A DNA stretch of 64,000 bases from Bacillota bacterium (GTDB taxonomy: Bacteria > Bacillota > Clostridia > Oscillospirales > Acutalibacteraceae): the NCBI GenBank assembly GCA_023416955.1, contig JAEZGM010000019.1, forward strand, positions 248,001 to 312,000. Reading direction: 5' to 3'. This document shows, piece by piece, positions 16,776-25,479 of the stretch. The position numbers and the translations under genes are program-made. Position 1 is the stretch's first letter, and every line of letters starts with the position of its first letter. The notes beneath the pieces were generated by a model. It was not told the origin of the DNA. It saw only the letters and a program-made list of their open reading frames with translations, and did no database searches.

Positions 16776-18719
16776 GTGGTGGAATTACATTTCGAAACGG
16801 AACTGCTCTCTTTTGTTTTGCTGGGCATTATTTGGCTTTATTCCCGTCAGGCCAATATGGTTCCCATACTTCGCAACCGTTTGTTCAAAGCATGTTACTA
16901 TGGGATATTTTTTTCTATTATCACAGACCTTCTTTCCATGATACTGGCGCTGCAGCCCGGTTTTTTCGGGCCGATGGTTCTGATGGCGGGAGAAAGCCTG
17001 CATTATACCGCGAACCTTCTGTCAGTTCTGTTATTTCAGCTTTATTTGCTGGCCTATATTTATGAAAAGTCGGGGAAAAAGATTAAGAAAGCTTTCTGTG
17101 TTTCGCTTTTGCCCTTCGCTGTTTTTCTTGCACTGGTACTGTTCTATCCTCTGGTGGATCTGTTTTCTGTGACCGATAGCGCAGCGCGGGCCGCAAGCGA
17201 CAGGCTGCCTTTTATAGTCTATGGATTCCGCTATCTTTATTGTGTCATGATGGCGGTGATTTTAGTTATAAATAGAAAACATCTCTCTCGGCAGTCAATT
17301 ATGATTCTTCTGATTTTTCCGGTATCAATCTCGCTTTCCGCACTGGTGCAGCAGATTTGGCCGCAACTGTATTTCAGTGAATTTGCCGCTGTCTGTGTAT
17401 TGCTCGTGGCCTATCTGTATCTTCAAAATAAACGTATTATGGAAGATCATATGACCGGGCTGCCGAACCGCGCCGCTTACCTTCAGATGCTTAGCTGGCT
17501 GATTGAGAAAAAGCAAAGCGTCACGGTAATGGTGATCTCTCTGAATGATTACAAATTTATCAATGATAAATTCGGTCAGGCAAGCGGAGACCTTTTGCTT
17601 CAGCAAATATCGTCCTACTTGAGGTCAGTCGGACCAGACAAGGGAGTATATCGCTTCGGCGGTGATAAATTTGCTATTATTTTTGCAAAACAGCCGCTGC
17701 CTTCGGCGTCGGAAAAAATCAACCAGATTTCGGAGCGGTTAAACCGCGCATGGATGATCTCCAGCGGAATGTGCCATATTACCGCCGCAATCGGTGTGGC
17801 GCAGTACCCGACTTCCGCCGACAGCTGCGGTGAGCTTGTCAGTATGCTCGAGGCCGCCGTGCAGCGCTCGAAGCTCAGCGGCGGTACACAGCCGGTGGTT
17901 TTCTGCGACAAAAGCATTATTCAGCAGGTTAGAAGAAAGCACATGCTTTATGAACTCCTTCGCTTTTCCTTATTGGAAGACCGGATACAGGTATACTATC
18001 AGCCTTTGTATTCCATCACGCTCGACCGTTTTACCGAAGCCGAAGCGCTGATGAGAATCCGTGATGAGGGCGGGGAATTCCTCTCCCCGGAAGAACTTGT
18101 GCCGATCGCCGAAGAAACAGGGCTGATTGTCGATATCGGATATGTCGTTCTGAAAAAAACCTGCGAATATATTCGCAGGCTGCTCCAGCGGGGGATTGAA
18201 GTGGAGACCATCTCGGTGAATCTCTCAATCGCGCAGATGATGAAACCGGACTTTGTTCCGCGCGCGCTCCAGATTATTCACGGCAGCGGAATTTCTCCCT
18301 CCCGCATTATTTTTGAAATTACGGAAAGTATGCTGGTCAGCAACTACGATGTGATCTCCAGGAAAATCAAGGAACTCAGCGGCGAAGGAATTCGTTTCGC
18401 TTTGGATGATTTTGGGACAGGCTATTCCAATCTGACTCATGTGATTGACCTTCCGTTCGATGTTGTGAAAATCGATAAGAGCCTGATTTGGAACTCCATG
18501 AATAATCCCAAGTGTTACGTCATGGTGCGTGACATGGCTCGGATTTTTCAGAACCTGAACCTGATGGTCACAGCCGAGGGCATTGAAACTGAGGAGCATG
18601 ACTGTTTTGTGCGGAGCTGCGGCTGCAGCAGAATTCAGGGTTTTCGATACGCGCCGCCGCTGACGGGCGAAGCGGCAGCCGAGTACCTTGGCCACAGCCG
18701 AATGGAGCTGACAAGCTGA
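16776..18719 (+). CDS. Membrane-bound c-di-GMP protein: degenerate GGDEF plus EAL
   Basis: About 648 aa: six or seven N-terminal membrane helices, a GGDEF domain starting DHMTGLPNRAAYL with the signature changed to GGDKF (near residue 295), and a C-terminal EAL domain with EAL near 423, DDFGTGYSNL and a conserved late EGIE. Loss of the acidic fourth residue suggests the cyclase domain is inactive or only senses GTP. The EAL domain looks catalytically complete, so the net role is probably c-di-GMP breakdown. The start is uncertain: GTG 16776 or 16779, with GGGTGGGTGA upstream, is favoured over an ATG at 16689 lacking a ribosome site. Confidence 0.85.
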   Translation: MVELHFETELLSFVLLGIIWLYSRQANMVPILRNRLFKACYYGIFFSIITDLLSMILALQPGFFGPMVLMAGESLHYTANLLSVLLFQLYLLAYIYEKSGKKIKKAFCVSLLPFAVFLALVLFYPLVDLFSVTDSAARAASDRLPFIVYGFRYLYCVMMAVILVINRKHLSRQSIMILLIFPVSISLSALVQQIWPQLYFSEFAAVCVLLVAYLYLQNKRIMEDHMTGLPNRAAYLQMLSWLIEKKQSVTVMVISLNDYKFINDKFGQASGDLLLQQISSYLRSVGPDKGVYRFGGDKFAIIFAKQPLPSASEKINQISERLNRAWMISSGMCHITAAIGVAQYPTSADSCGELVSMLEAAVQRSKLSGGTQPVVFCDKSIIQQVRRKHMLYELLRFSLLEDRIQVYYQPLYSITLDRFTEAEALMRIRDEGGEFLSPEELVPIAEETGLIVDIGYVVLKKTCEYIRRLLQRGIEVETISVNLSIAQMMKPDFVPRALQIIHGSGISPSRIIFEITESMLVSNYDVISRKIKELSGEGIRFALDDFGTGYSNLTHVIDLPFDVVKIDKSLIWNSMNNPKCYVMVRDMARIFQNLNLMVTAEGIETEEHDCFVRSCGCSRIQGFRYAPPLTGEAAAEYLGHSRMELTS

Positions 18720-18768
18720 AAAAATCCCCAATCGCAGTTTTATGATCCTGCGATTGGGGATTCTTTCA
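18720..18768. terminator. Terminator between GGDEF-EAL gene and PBP gene
   Basis: ATCCCCAATCGCAG (18724-18737) pairs with CTGCGATTGGGGAT (18748-18761) around ten bases, with A-rich and T-rich flanks. The flanking genes converge, so it probably works in both directions. Confidence 0.85.
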
Positions 18769-18818
18769 TCATATCCGTTTTGCCGTCCTATCCTGTGATG
18801 CTTTTTTGCTCCCGGATT

Positions 18819-20204
18819 TTATTTTACAGTCTTGGCAGCACTCTGCATCAGTGCCGAAGCAATCTGGCCGGCGGACTGAATGCCGGACTTTGTGTTTTCC
18901 ACCACAACGGCAAAGGCAAGCGGGGTGGATGTGTTGGAGGAAAAGCCGACCATCCAGCCGTTCGGCTTTTTGCCGCCGCCTACCTCGGCAGTGCCGGTTT
19001 TCGCGCATACGGCAAGTCCCGGGAACAGGCTGTCGCCGTACTCACTGGTCACGTTGTAGCGCATATACGTTTTCAGCCGTCCCGCGGTTGCGGCGCTCAG
19101 CAAGCGGTCGCCTGTCTGTGATTTTCCCGATTTCGTCGTCAGGCCGAAGCTGGTGGAAATTTGCTCGATCATATAGGGCTGAACGGGCGTCCCGTCGTTC
19201 GCGATCGCACCCATCAACAGCATCATGTGGAAGGGATTCGTCAGGTCGGTGTACTGCCCCACGCCTGACCAGCCAAGCTCGTTGCTCTGCGCGCCCTTCA
19301 CATTGTAAACGCTTTTGCTGGTTGAAATGCCGTCCAGCGCAAAGCTGCGGTTAAATCCCATTTCGTTTGCCATGGCGGTCATTTTATCCTCGCCAAGTTC
19401 CACGGCAATCTGTGCAAACGCAACGTTTGAGGACTTGGCAAGCGCGTTTTTAAAGTTCAGCTTTCCGTATGAGGCAACGTCCGTAATTTTATTTCCGTTA
19501 ATCAGCACACTGCCGTAACAGTCCCATGTTCTGCTGTCCAGATTGGGAATGGATTCAATGGCGGCAGCCGAGGTTATAAGCTTGAAAATAGAGCCCGGCG
19601 TATAGGTGGAGGACAGAACACGGTTCAGGTAAACGCCCTCGTACTTTCCGGTTTTATCGGTGTTTAAATCAGCGGGAGGATTCTGCGGGTCAAACCCCGG
19701 TGTGCTTACCATACACAGCATTTCGCTCGTTTTGTAGTTATATATGGCAACCGCGCCGCTCCGGTCGCCCAGCTTTTGCAGCGCCAGCTTTGACAGGTCG
19801 CTGTCCAGCGTCAGCTTAATGTTGCTGCCGGTGCTTTTCCCTGTGGGCGAGGTAAGACCCGTAACCAGGTTGTAGCCGGAAAGCTCGGAACGGTAATTAT
19901 ACTGAATGCCCGTTGAAATATATCCGTTGGTGTCGCCCACGGCGTGAAGCATGGCGCGGCGTACCTGCGGGTCATCGCTGTAAACCCGTTTCCCGCCTTC
20001 GCTTTTTGCTAGTACGGTGTTGTTGCGGTCAAGAATCTCACCGCCGTAAGAAAGCTGGCTGCCGCCCGACAAATGCTTGTTGAACGGTTGCATGGCCCAG
20101 TTCCCGCCCCCGGTTATAAAGCCGTACAGAAATACGCTGAGCCCGACTAAAAATCCAATCCCTAGTATATAAAGAATAAACGAACGTGTTCCGGTCGTTT
20201 TCAT
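18819..20204 (-). CDS. Class B penicillin-binding protein (transpeptidase)
   Basis: A 461-aa membrane-anchored PBP with one N-terminal helix (about 8-30) and a transpeptidase domain: SIFK with catalytic S205, SSN at 258-260 and KTGTAE at 402-407. It lacks the large dimerisation domain of typical PBP2/FtsI and resembles compact PbpA-type enzymes that pair with SEDS glycosyltransferases. The start overlaps the stop of the upstream FHA-FtsW/RodA gene (ATGA), so the pair is co-translated as a SEDS-bPBP module. It cross-links peptidoglycan on the outer face of the membrane. Confidence 0.92.
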   Translation of the reverse strand: MKTTGTRSFILYILGIGFLVGLSVFLYGFITGGGNWAMQPFNKHLSGGSQLSYGGEILDRNNTVLAKSEGGKRVYSDDPQVRRAMLHAVGDTNGYISTGIQYNYRSELSGYNLVTGLTSPTGKSTGSNIKLTLDSDLSKLALQKLGDRSGAVAIYNYKTSEMLCMVSTPGFDPQNPPADLNTDKTGKYEGVYLNRVLSSTYTPGSIFKLITSAAAIESIPNLDSRTWDCYGSVLINGNKITDVASYGKLNFKNALAKSSNVAFAQIAVELGEDKMTAMANEMGFNRSFALDGISTSKSVYNVKGAQSNELGWSGVGQYTDLTNPFHMMLLMGAIANDGTPVQPYMIEQISTSFGLTTKSGKSQTGDRLLSAATAGRLKTYMRYNVTSEYGDSLFPGLAVCAKTGTAEVGGGKKPNGWMVGFSSNTSTPLAFAVVVENTKSGIQSAGQIASALMQSAAKTVK

Positions 20205-21910
20205 CGGCTTTTCCTCCTTGCGGCGTAAGTACGCTCGTCACTCGCCTTGATAAAGGCGAGCAGTCCCCAGACCGCAACCATGCTGGAGCCCCCCGCGCTG
20301 ACAAACGGAAGCGTAACGCCCGTCAGCGGCAGAACATCCGTCGCGCCGAATACGTTCAGGCACGCCTGAAACAGCATCATACCCGCCGCCGCGCACGCGG
20401 AAATCGAGTAGAAGGTGGAACGGCTGCGCGTAACGTCGGAACGCGCGTACAGCATCAGCAGAGCAATGGATATGACGACAACCAAAGCCAGAATCAATCC
20501 CATTTCTTCGCACAGCATTCCGAATACGAGGTCGCTGGTGGAGGCGAACACGCTTTTCAGTTTGCCGTTGCCGATTCCCATACCGAACAGGCCGCCGCTC
20601 GCGGTATAGCTCATCACGCGCGTCTGCTGGTAGCCGCCGGAGTCGTTAACGTGCTCCCACACATGCCGCCACGCGGAAAAGCGCTGGGCAACATAAGGAC
20701 GGAATTTCAGAATCAGAAATACGCCGAATACGGCGACAGCACAGATCAAAGCGATTGTGCGCACACTGCCGGAGCGCATGAACGCGATGATCAGAAAGGT
20801 TACGAAGAAAATACAGGCCGTACCGAAGTCGCGCATCAGAAAGAGCGCGCCCATGCAGATGGCGGAAAATGTAATGAATCCTGTCAGGTTCTTGGCGGTC
20901 TGGAGCCTGTCCAGCGTGGAAGCGCCGACAAATACAAATGCGATCTTAATAAATTCGGAGGGCTGTACGCCGACGCCGCCAATATTAATCCAGTTGCGCG
21001 CGCCGTTCTGCTCGTGGGCGAACACCAGATTTGCGGCAAACAGCAGCACGGCCAGCCCACCGATGAAAATTCGGGATTTCATCACCCGCTCAAGGTCGCC
21101 TAAAAACCAGATCAGCACACAGAACAGAACCACTCCAATGACCATTGACACAAGCTGGGTATAGGTGCTTTTTACCCCTGTTCCGGAAATGAGCATCATC
21201 CCAATGCTGGTGAGAAGAAAACCCACGGTTTCCAGTTCAAAGCTGACCCGGCCCAACCCTTTCATGGAAAAAAGGTACAGCGTCCATTCCGTGACGGCAA
21301 TTAAGCCGAACGGGATAACCGGCAAATAGCTGAAAACGCCGCCCGCAAAGCAGGCCTGTACAAGAAGCAGAAGCTGTACCAGTGTAACCGCGAGCAGCAG
21401 CCGAAACGGGGAAGCCGCGCGGCGTACACGCCGTACATTTCGCTTTCCTTCCTCATTTCCGACCCGTTGAAACTGCAGGGAGGTGGAGCCCAGCACAACG
21501 CTGTCACCGGGGTAAATCTGTGTGGGCCGACTGATTTTTGTTCCGTTAACAAATGTGCCGGACTTTGATTCCGTATCGGTAACAATCCAGCCGCTCTCCC
21601 GCCGCATTAGCACCGCGTGGCTGCGGCTTGCCGTGGCGTCATGCAGCACAATGTCGCAGCTTTTGCTGCGTCCAAGTGAGTTTTCCCAGTAAAGCACGGG
21701 AATTGTTTCATGTGTAATGCGGTCCTCCAGCAGTACGACGGGGTCTTCGCGCCTGCGCCCGCGTTTGAGCGACACAAAGCATTTAATGACGACTATGATG
21801 GAGATCAGCGGAATGATCATTCGGAAAATATAGAGAATGACGGAGCCTGTACTTTGAAAGAATGTATTCAGAAACGGCAAAGAAAAGCCCCCTTTCGTTT
21901 CAGTTGGCAA
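20201..21910 (-). CDS. FHA domain fused to FtsW/RodA (SEDS) glycosyltransferase
   Basis: 569 aa: an N-terminal membrane helix (about 22-48), a cytoplasmic FHA domain (about 75-150) with G80-R81, S95-R96-x-H98 and N122-G123, then about ten membrane helices of a SEDS polymerase with NWINIGGVGVQPSEFIKI, MRDFGTACIFF and LPFVSAGGSSM. SEDS proteins polymerise lipid II, and FHA domains bind phosphothreonine, so activity may respond to a Ser/Thr kinase. The downstream PBP is its likely partner. The fusion replaces the separate fha, rodA and pbpA genes of actinobacteria. Confidence 0.93.
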   Translation of the reverse strand: MPTETKGGFSLPFLNTFFQSTGSVILYIFRMIIPLISIIVVIKCFVSLKRGRRREDPVVLLEDRITHETIPVLYWENSLGRSKSCDIVLHDATASRSHAVLMRRESGWIVTDTESKSGTFVNGTKISRPTQIYPGDSVVLGSTSLQFQRVGNEEGKRNVRRVRRAASPFRLLLAVTLVQLLLLVQACFAGGVFSYLPVIPFGLIAVTEWTLYLFSMKGLGRVSFELETVGFLLTSIGMMLISGTGVKSTYTQLVSMVIGVVLFCVLIWFLGDLERVMKSRIFIGGLAVLLFAANLVFAHEQNGARNWINIGGVGVQPSEFIKIAFVFVGASTLDRLQTAKNLTGFITFSAICMGALFLMRDFGTACIFFVTFLIIAFMRSGSVRTIALICAVAVFGVFLILKFRPYVAQRFSAWRHVWEHVNDSGGYQQTRVMSYTASGGLFGMGIGNGKLKSVFASTSDLVFGMLCEEMGLILALVVVISIALLMLYARSDVTRSRSTFYSISACAAAGMMLFQACLNVFGATDVLPLTGVTLPFVSAGGSSMVAVWGLLAFIKASDERTYAARRKSR

Positions 21911-21982
21911 ACGGCGGTCCCGCAGCCGGGAAATGAAATTTATCTAATCCTATTATACGCAATTTTCGGGGTAAAGTAAACG

Positions 21983-22024
21983 AGGGTATTGCATTCTGAA
22001 TTTTCATTCATTATGCAATACCCT
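21983..22024. repeat. 12-bp perfect inverted repeat, TGCAAAAT hairpin family copy 2
   Basis: AGGGTATTGCAT (21983-21994) pairs with ATGCAATACCCT (22013-22024) around an 18-base loop. It lies between the kinase gene stop and the FHA-FtsW start, and may terminate the kinase transcript. It shares its layout with the hairpin at 49885-49934. Confidence 0.65.
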
Positions 22025-22070
22025 GGTATTCATGGTGAAACAGCCCGGTATCCGTAGAAATAGATGACTG

Positions 22071-22925
22071 TCAGTCAGTCAAACCGAGTTCGCGAATCAA
22101 GCCCGGCAGACCCGCTTCGAAATTCACGCCGAACCGGACGTCCGTCCCGGCTTCCTTTGTCCGCCGAATGCTCCCAACGGTGAAGTCTGCCGCCAGCTGC
22201 ATTGCGTTCGGAAGACTCATCCCATTCAGCAGACCCGCCAGCAGCGTGCTGGCGAAAACGTCCCCCGTGCCGTGGTAGCTGCCGGGGACGCGCGGAGAAA
22301 ACGCGTAGCTAACCGCACCGGTCGAACGGTTATACCCCGCCGCGCCCAGCAGTCCCTCGTGGAACCAGACACCGGTCAGCACAACCAGCTCCGGCCCAAG
22401 GTCAGCAAGGCGACGCATGATATTCTCAATGTAGGCGCGGTCATACGGGCCTTCGCGGTAAGTTTCACCCAGAAGGAATGCCGCCTCCGTCAGGTTCGGC
22501 ACAATCAGGTCGGCTTTGCAGCACAGCTTTTTCATATCTTCGGCTATGGAAGGAGTAATGGTGGGATACAGCTTTCCGTTATCGGCCATGACAGGGTCAA
22601 CCAGAACAAGGCCGGAATCCGAACGGAACGCGTCAAAGAAGTCCGATACCAGCTGAATTTGCTCGTATGAGCCTAAAAAGCCGCTGTAAAGTGCGTCGAA
22701 TTTTAACCCGAGCTGCTTCCACTGTTTTTGGAAGCCCGGGATTTCCCCAGTCAGGTCGCAGTAAGTATACCCGGTCAGTCCTCCGGTATGAGAGGAAAGA
22801 ACGGCGGTCGGTACGGCACAGACTTCAATACCCGCCGAGGACAGAATCGGAAGCGCGACAGTCAGCGAACATTTTCCGAATCCGGACAGGTCATGAATAG
22901 CTGCAACTCTCTTTTGTCGATTCAT
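22071..22925 (-). CDS. Pyridoxamine/pyridoxal kinase-like protein
   Basis: A 284-aa ribokinase-fold kinase of the PdxK/PdxY branch. It opens with AAIHDLSGFGKCSL, carries the DPVMADNGKLY segment, PNLTEAAFLLG, and the catalytic-site block GSYHGTGDVFASTLLAGLL with the anionic-hole GTGD. It would phosphorylate pyridoxal or pyridoxamine in the B6 salvage pathway. GAGGTGAT precedes the ATG. The GlmU-like gene upstream is 103 bases away and not clearly related in function. Confidence 0.88.
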   Translation of the reverse strand: MNRQKRVAAIHDLSGFGKCSLTVALPILSSAGIEVCAVPTAVLSSHTGGLTGYTYCDLTGEIPGFQKQWKQLGLKFDALYSGFLGSYEQIQLVSDFFDAFRSDSGLVLVDPVMADNGKLYPTITPSIAEDMKKLCCKADLIVPNLTEAAFLLGETYREGPYDRAYIENIMRRLADLGPELVVLTGVWFHEGLLGAAGYNRSTGAVSYAFSPRVPGSYHGTGDVFASTLLAGLLNGMSLPNAMQLAADFTVGSIRRTKEAGTDVRFGVNFEAGLPGLIRELGLTD

Positions 22926-23028
22926 TTTATCACCTCAATAATTTCTCATCATAAGGATTTTTAGGGCATAGGTCAAGGTGAAAAATGTAAAAATTTAAAT
23001 TATATTTTGAAAGGGCATGCCGTTCGGT

Positions 23029-23703
23029 TCATTCCCCGCGCTTTTCCGCAATTTCGCCCTGCTTCTTATAAATGCTGTGTGCGGGAACAAAGCCGCGCAC
23101 CATGGAAAGAGGATAAACATTGCTGCTGCGCCCGATGACCGTGCCGGGATTCAGCACGGAATTGCAGCCGACCTCCACACGGTCGCCCAGCATGGCGCCG
23201 AACTTCTTCAGGCCGGTTTCCAGCGTGGCGGTCTCCGTATGCACGGTAACGAGCGTTTTGTCCGACTTTACATTGGAGGTGATGGAACCCGCACCCATGT
23301 GAGAAAAGTAGCCGAGTACCGAATCGCCCACATAGTTGTAATGGGGGACCTGCACCTTGTCAAATAGAATCACATTTTTCAGTTCCGTGGAATTGCCCAC
23401 AACGCACCCCGCGCCCACAAGTGCGCTGCCGCGGATAAATGCACCGGGGCGCACTTCCGTGTCCGGCCCAATAATAGTGGGGCCTGCAATATAGGCGGAA
23501 TCAAATACCTTCGCACTTTTGGCAATCCATATATCCTCGCCCCGGCGGTCGTATTCCTCCGGGGAAAGGGATTCGCCCAGCTTCAAAATAAAATCCTTAA
23601 TCAGCGGGAGTGCCTCCCATGGATATTCAAGGGTTTCCAGCAGCGGCGCCGCCGCGGTATGGGTTAAATCATAAAGATTCTGAATTTTCAGTTCGTCGTT
23701 CAT
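23029..23703 (-). CDS. Left-handed beta-helix protein, GlmU C-terminal-like
   Basis: A 224-aa protein with hexapeptide repeats (KSAKVFDSAYIAGPTIIGPD, VRPGAFIRGSALVGAGCVVG, and VGCNSVLNPGTVIGRSSNVYP) forming a left-handed beta-helix, as in the acetyltransferase half of GlmU. The HYNYVGDSVLG segment and the GAGSITSNVKSD loop are GlmU-like. There is no pyrophosphorylase domain. It may transfer an acyl group to a sugar nucleotide, but the acceptor cannot be told from sequence. Confidence 0.82.
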   Translation of the reverse strand: MNDELKIQNLYDLTHTAAAPLLETLEYPWEALPLIKDFILKLGESLSPEEYDRRGEDIWIAKSAKVFDSAYIAGPTIIGPDTEVRPGAFIRGSALVGAGCVVGNSTELKNVILFDKVQVPHYNYVGDSVLGYFSHMGAGSITSNVKSDKTLVTVHTETATLETGLKKFGAMLGDRVEVGCNSVLNPGTVIGRSSNVYPLSMVRGFVPAHSIYKKQGEIAEKRGE

Positions 23704-23837
23704 TTCCGGTGTAACTCCTTTTGATTCGGCAAATCACGGGATAGGTAATCCCGCCTCAGCCGAAAAATTCCGCCGTTTATGCGGCTATATTGCCTTCCCT
23801 ATTATATTTTTATTTTATGGCGAGGTCAATTGAAAAT

Positions 23838-24926
23838 TCACCGGATCATGCTCTTTATTTTCAGAATGTCGCTGCTGTCCACCTTGCCGTCGCGGTCAAT
23901 GTCCGCCGCCTGAAGGTATACGCCGCTCAGCGTCCGGAGGCCGACACAGTATTCATAAAGCAGATTGCCGCTCTGCCGTGTCACCGTTCCGTCTCCGGTC
24001 AGGTCTCCCAACACAACCGCGGTCACGCGGCTGAGCAGCTGACCGTTGCGGAACACTTCGATGACAGAGCCTGTTCCGACATTCCCGTCAGTGAGTTCGG
24101 CGCCTCCGCTGCCGACTACGCGCACAACCGAACCTTGCTGGGCGGCGTCCAGCTCTGCCTGCAAAGAGGCCACCGTGATCGGACCGCTGAAACAGTAGGG
24201 TGCGGGCGCGGTACTGGAAGACGCCGAGGAAGAGGAGGAAGTCCCGGCGGATGACACGGATGACGGATCAGGCTGTACGGGTGAAGAAGACGAAGATTCG
24301 GGCAAAGTATTGGAAGACGAATCCATTGACGGTAAGGCCGATGAGCCGGAGGGGAAATCCGGGGCAAGAGCACCAGTCAGATGGCTCCCGAAAGTATTTG
24401 AAAAAATATATTTACTGAACGGAGCGGAGTCACTAGGCATGGATCCGGCTGCAGTGGTGACGAAATAAAGTTTTCCGTCCGGTTCCGTGTAGAAACCGCG
24501 TGAAAAGTCACCAACCGCGTTATCCACCTGATTGACGCAAATATTTTTTTCCGACGCAGAAATGCTGCCAAGCCAGACAATATTCTGGCCTTTCACGTCA
24601 TTTCCGGCTATGTAGACCGTGCTTCCGCTCACGGCGGCTTTGCTGTACACAAATAAAAACTGCGCGGGGTCGCTGTCGTCCAATAGTTCGCCGTCCGCGT
24701 TGACAAAGGCAATATAGGTCCGAAGTCTGGAATCGGTGCTGACTACGGCATAGCCAACGCCCGGGAGGGAAAGAATCTGCCGGTTGTCGGGAAGAAGATA
24801 AGAGCTGTCAAGGCGGGAGATGTCGGGAAGGCTTTCTGCCCGCCCGCTTACGGAAGTGCATACCGCCGCCGCAAATGCAAAAATGAAAGCACACACAACA
24901 AGCATGCACCTTTTTACTCTACCCAT
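23838..24926 (-). CDS. Secreted protein with C-terminal dockerin-like domain
   Basis: 362 aa: a signal peptide (about 1-30), a beta-rich region with WLGSISASEKNICVNQVD-type strands, a Ser/Pro-rich linker, a strand-rich domain with GSGGAELTDGNVGTGSV, and a C-terminal dockerin-like unit. In that unit DLTGDGTVT and DIDRDGKVDSSDILKIKSMI are two calcium-loop helices; the first loop is less canonical. Dockerins bind cohesins in cellulosome-like assemblies, yet no cohesin is seen in the window and the two large hydrolases lack dockerins. Its function is unknown. Confidence 0.78.
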   Translation of the reverse strand: MGRVKRCMLVVCAFIFAFAAAVCTSVSGRAESLPDISRLDSSYLLPDNRQILSLPGVGYAVVSTDSRLRTYIAFVNADGELLDDSDPAQFLFVYSKAAVSGSTVYIAGNDVKGQNIVWLGSISASEKNICVNQVDNAVGDFSRGFYTEPDGKLYFVTTAAGSMPSDSAPFSKYIFSNTFGSHLTGALAPDFPSGSSALPSMDSSSNTLPESSSSSPVQPDPSSVSSAGTSSSSSASSSTAPAPYCFSGPITVASLQAELDAAQQGSVVRVVGSGGAELTDGNVGTGSVIEVFRNGQLLSRVTAVVLGDLTGDGTVTRQSGNLLYEYCVGLRTLSGVYLQAADIDRDGKVDSSDILKIKSMIR

Positions 24927-25052
24927 TCAATTACATCCTTCGACAATATTCTACAGGAAACATTTTCATAGTAGCATTTAACATCAAGATATTTACAAAA
25001 TGTGAAAATGTTTCAAGCGAATGGAATGGGATTAGAAGCGAAAAAAAGACAG

Positions 25053-25190
25053 TAAAAAAGCAAAAACCGGCTGATGCCGGTTTTTGCTTTATGGGGAGGA
25101 GTTGTATTGAAAAGGTTGTGACAAATCCTTGCCACAGAACTTATAAACGAATTAAATTGAGAAGAATAAACCTTGTTTGTTGTATTTTGT
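25053..25190 (-). ncRNA. Candidate C-rich small RNA of about 138 nt
   Basis: A consensus promoter (TTGACA, 17 bases, TATAAT at 25225-25197) drives a transcript that would start near 25190 and end in a strong terminator at 25053-25090, with no convincing ORF in between. Just before the terminator stem lies an unpaired CTCCTCCCC (25101-25093), complementary to Shine-Dalgarno sequences, the usual seed of Firmicutes sRNAs such as RsaE/RoxS. A short stem (UGUG..CACA) sits further upstream. The transcript has not been matched to a known family. Confidence 0.6.
25054..25090 (-). terminator. Intrinsic terminator of the candidate sRNA
   Basis: A perfect 15-bp stem AAAGCAAAAACCGGC / GCCGGTTTTTGCTTT with a four-base loop, followed on the minus strand by a six-T run. 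No protein gene ends here on either strand. Confidence 0.85.
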
Positions 25191-25196
25191 GATTTC

Positions 25197-25225
25197 ATTA
25201 TAATACCGGTATTTCACCCTGTCAA
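25197..25225 (-). promoter_or_regulatory. Near-perfect sigma-A promoter of the candidate sRNA
   Basis: On the minus strand TTGACA (25225-25220) and TATAAT (25202-25197) are separated by exactly 17 bases. Confidence 0.75.
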
Positions 25226-25410
25226 CGCTTTCGAAACGAATTGAAAAACAATCTCTTTATTGTATAAAACGCAGTTTTTTGTTTGAACATTTTAGTAATT
25301 TTTGACGATGGGTTTTCGTAAATTATCGAAGCTTGTTCATTTATTTGTTGAGGATACGCCGGTGATCCGGCAAGAAGGCGGCTTTTGCTACAGTTTTCAG
25401 TGTCTGTCTA

Positions 25411-25439
25411 TTGACGGATGCTCGCACACTTTGTATTAT
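25411..25439 (+). promoter_or_regulatory. Sigma-A promoter of the glycosyltransferase-plsC operon
   Basis: TTGACG (25411-25416) and TATTAT (25434-25439) with 17-base spacing, about 40 bases before the TTG start at 25480. Confidence 0.65.
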
Positions 25440-25479
25440 GTTCAATATAGGAATTAAATATTCAACGGAGGAACCGTAA

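Larger units (their letters stand above)
24927..25479. other. 553-base intergenic region with candidate sRNA and promoters
   Basis: Between the divergent dockerin-protein gene and the glycosyltransferase gene. It holds a minus-strand promoter-terminator unit (25053-25225) and a plus-strand promoter for the glycosyltransferase (25411-25439). The remaining 180 or so bases are AT-rich with no further feature seen. Confidence 0.7.

Noticed and set aside
25013..25198. 61-codon minus-strand ORF across the candidate sRNA
   Set aside because: It runs through the strong terminator and has no ribosome site, so a non-coding transcript is a better explanation.
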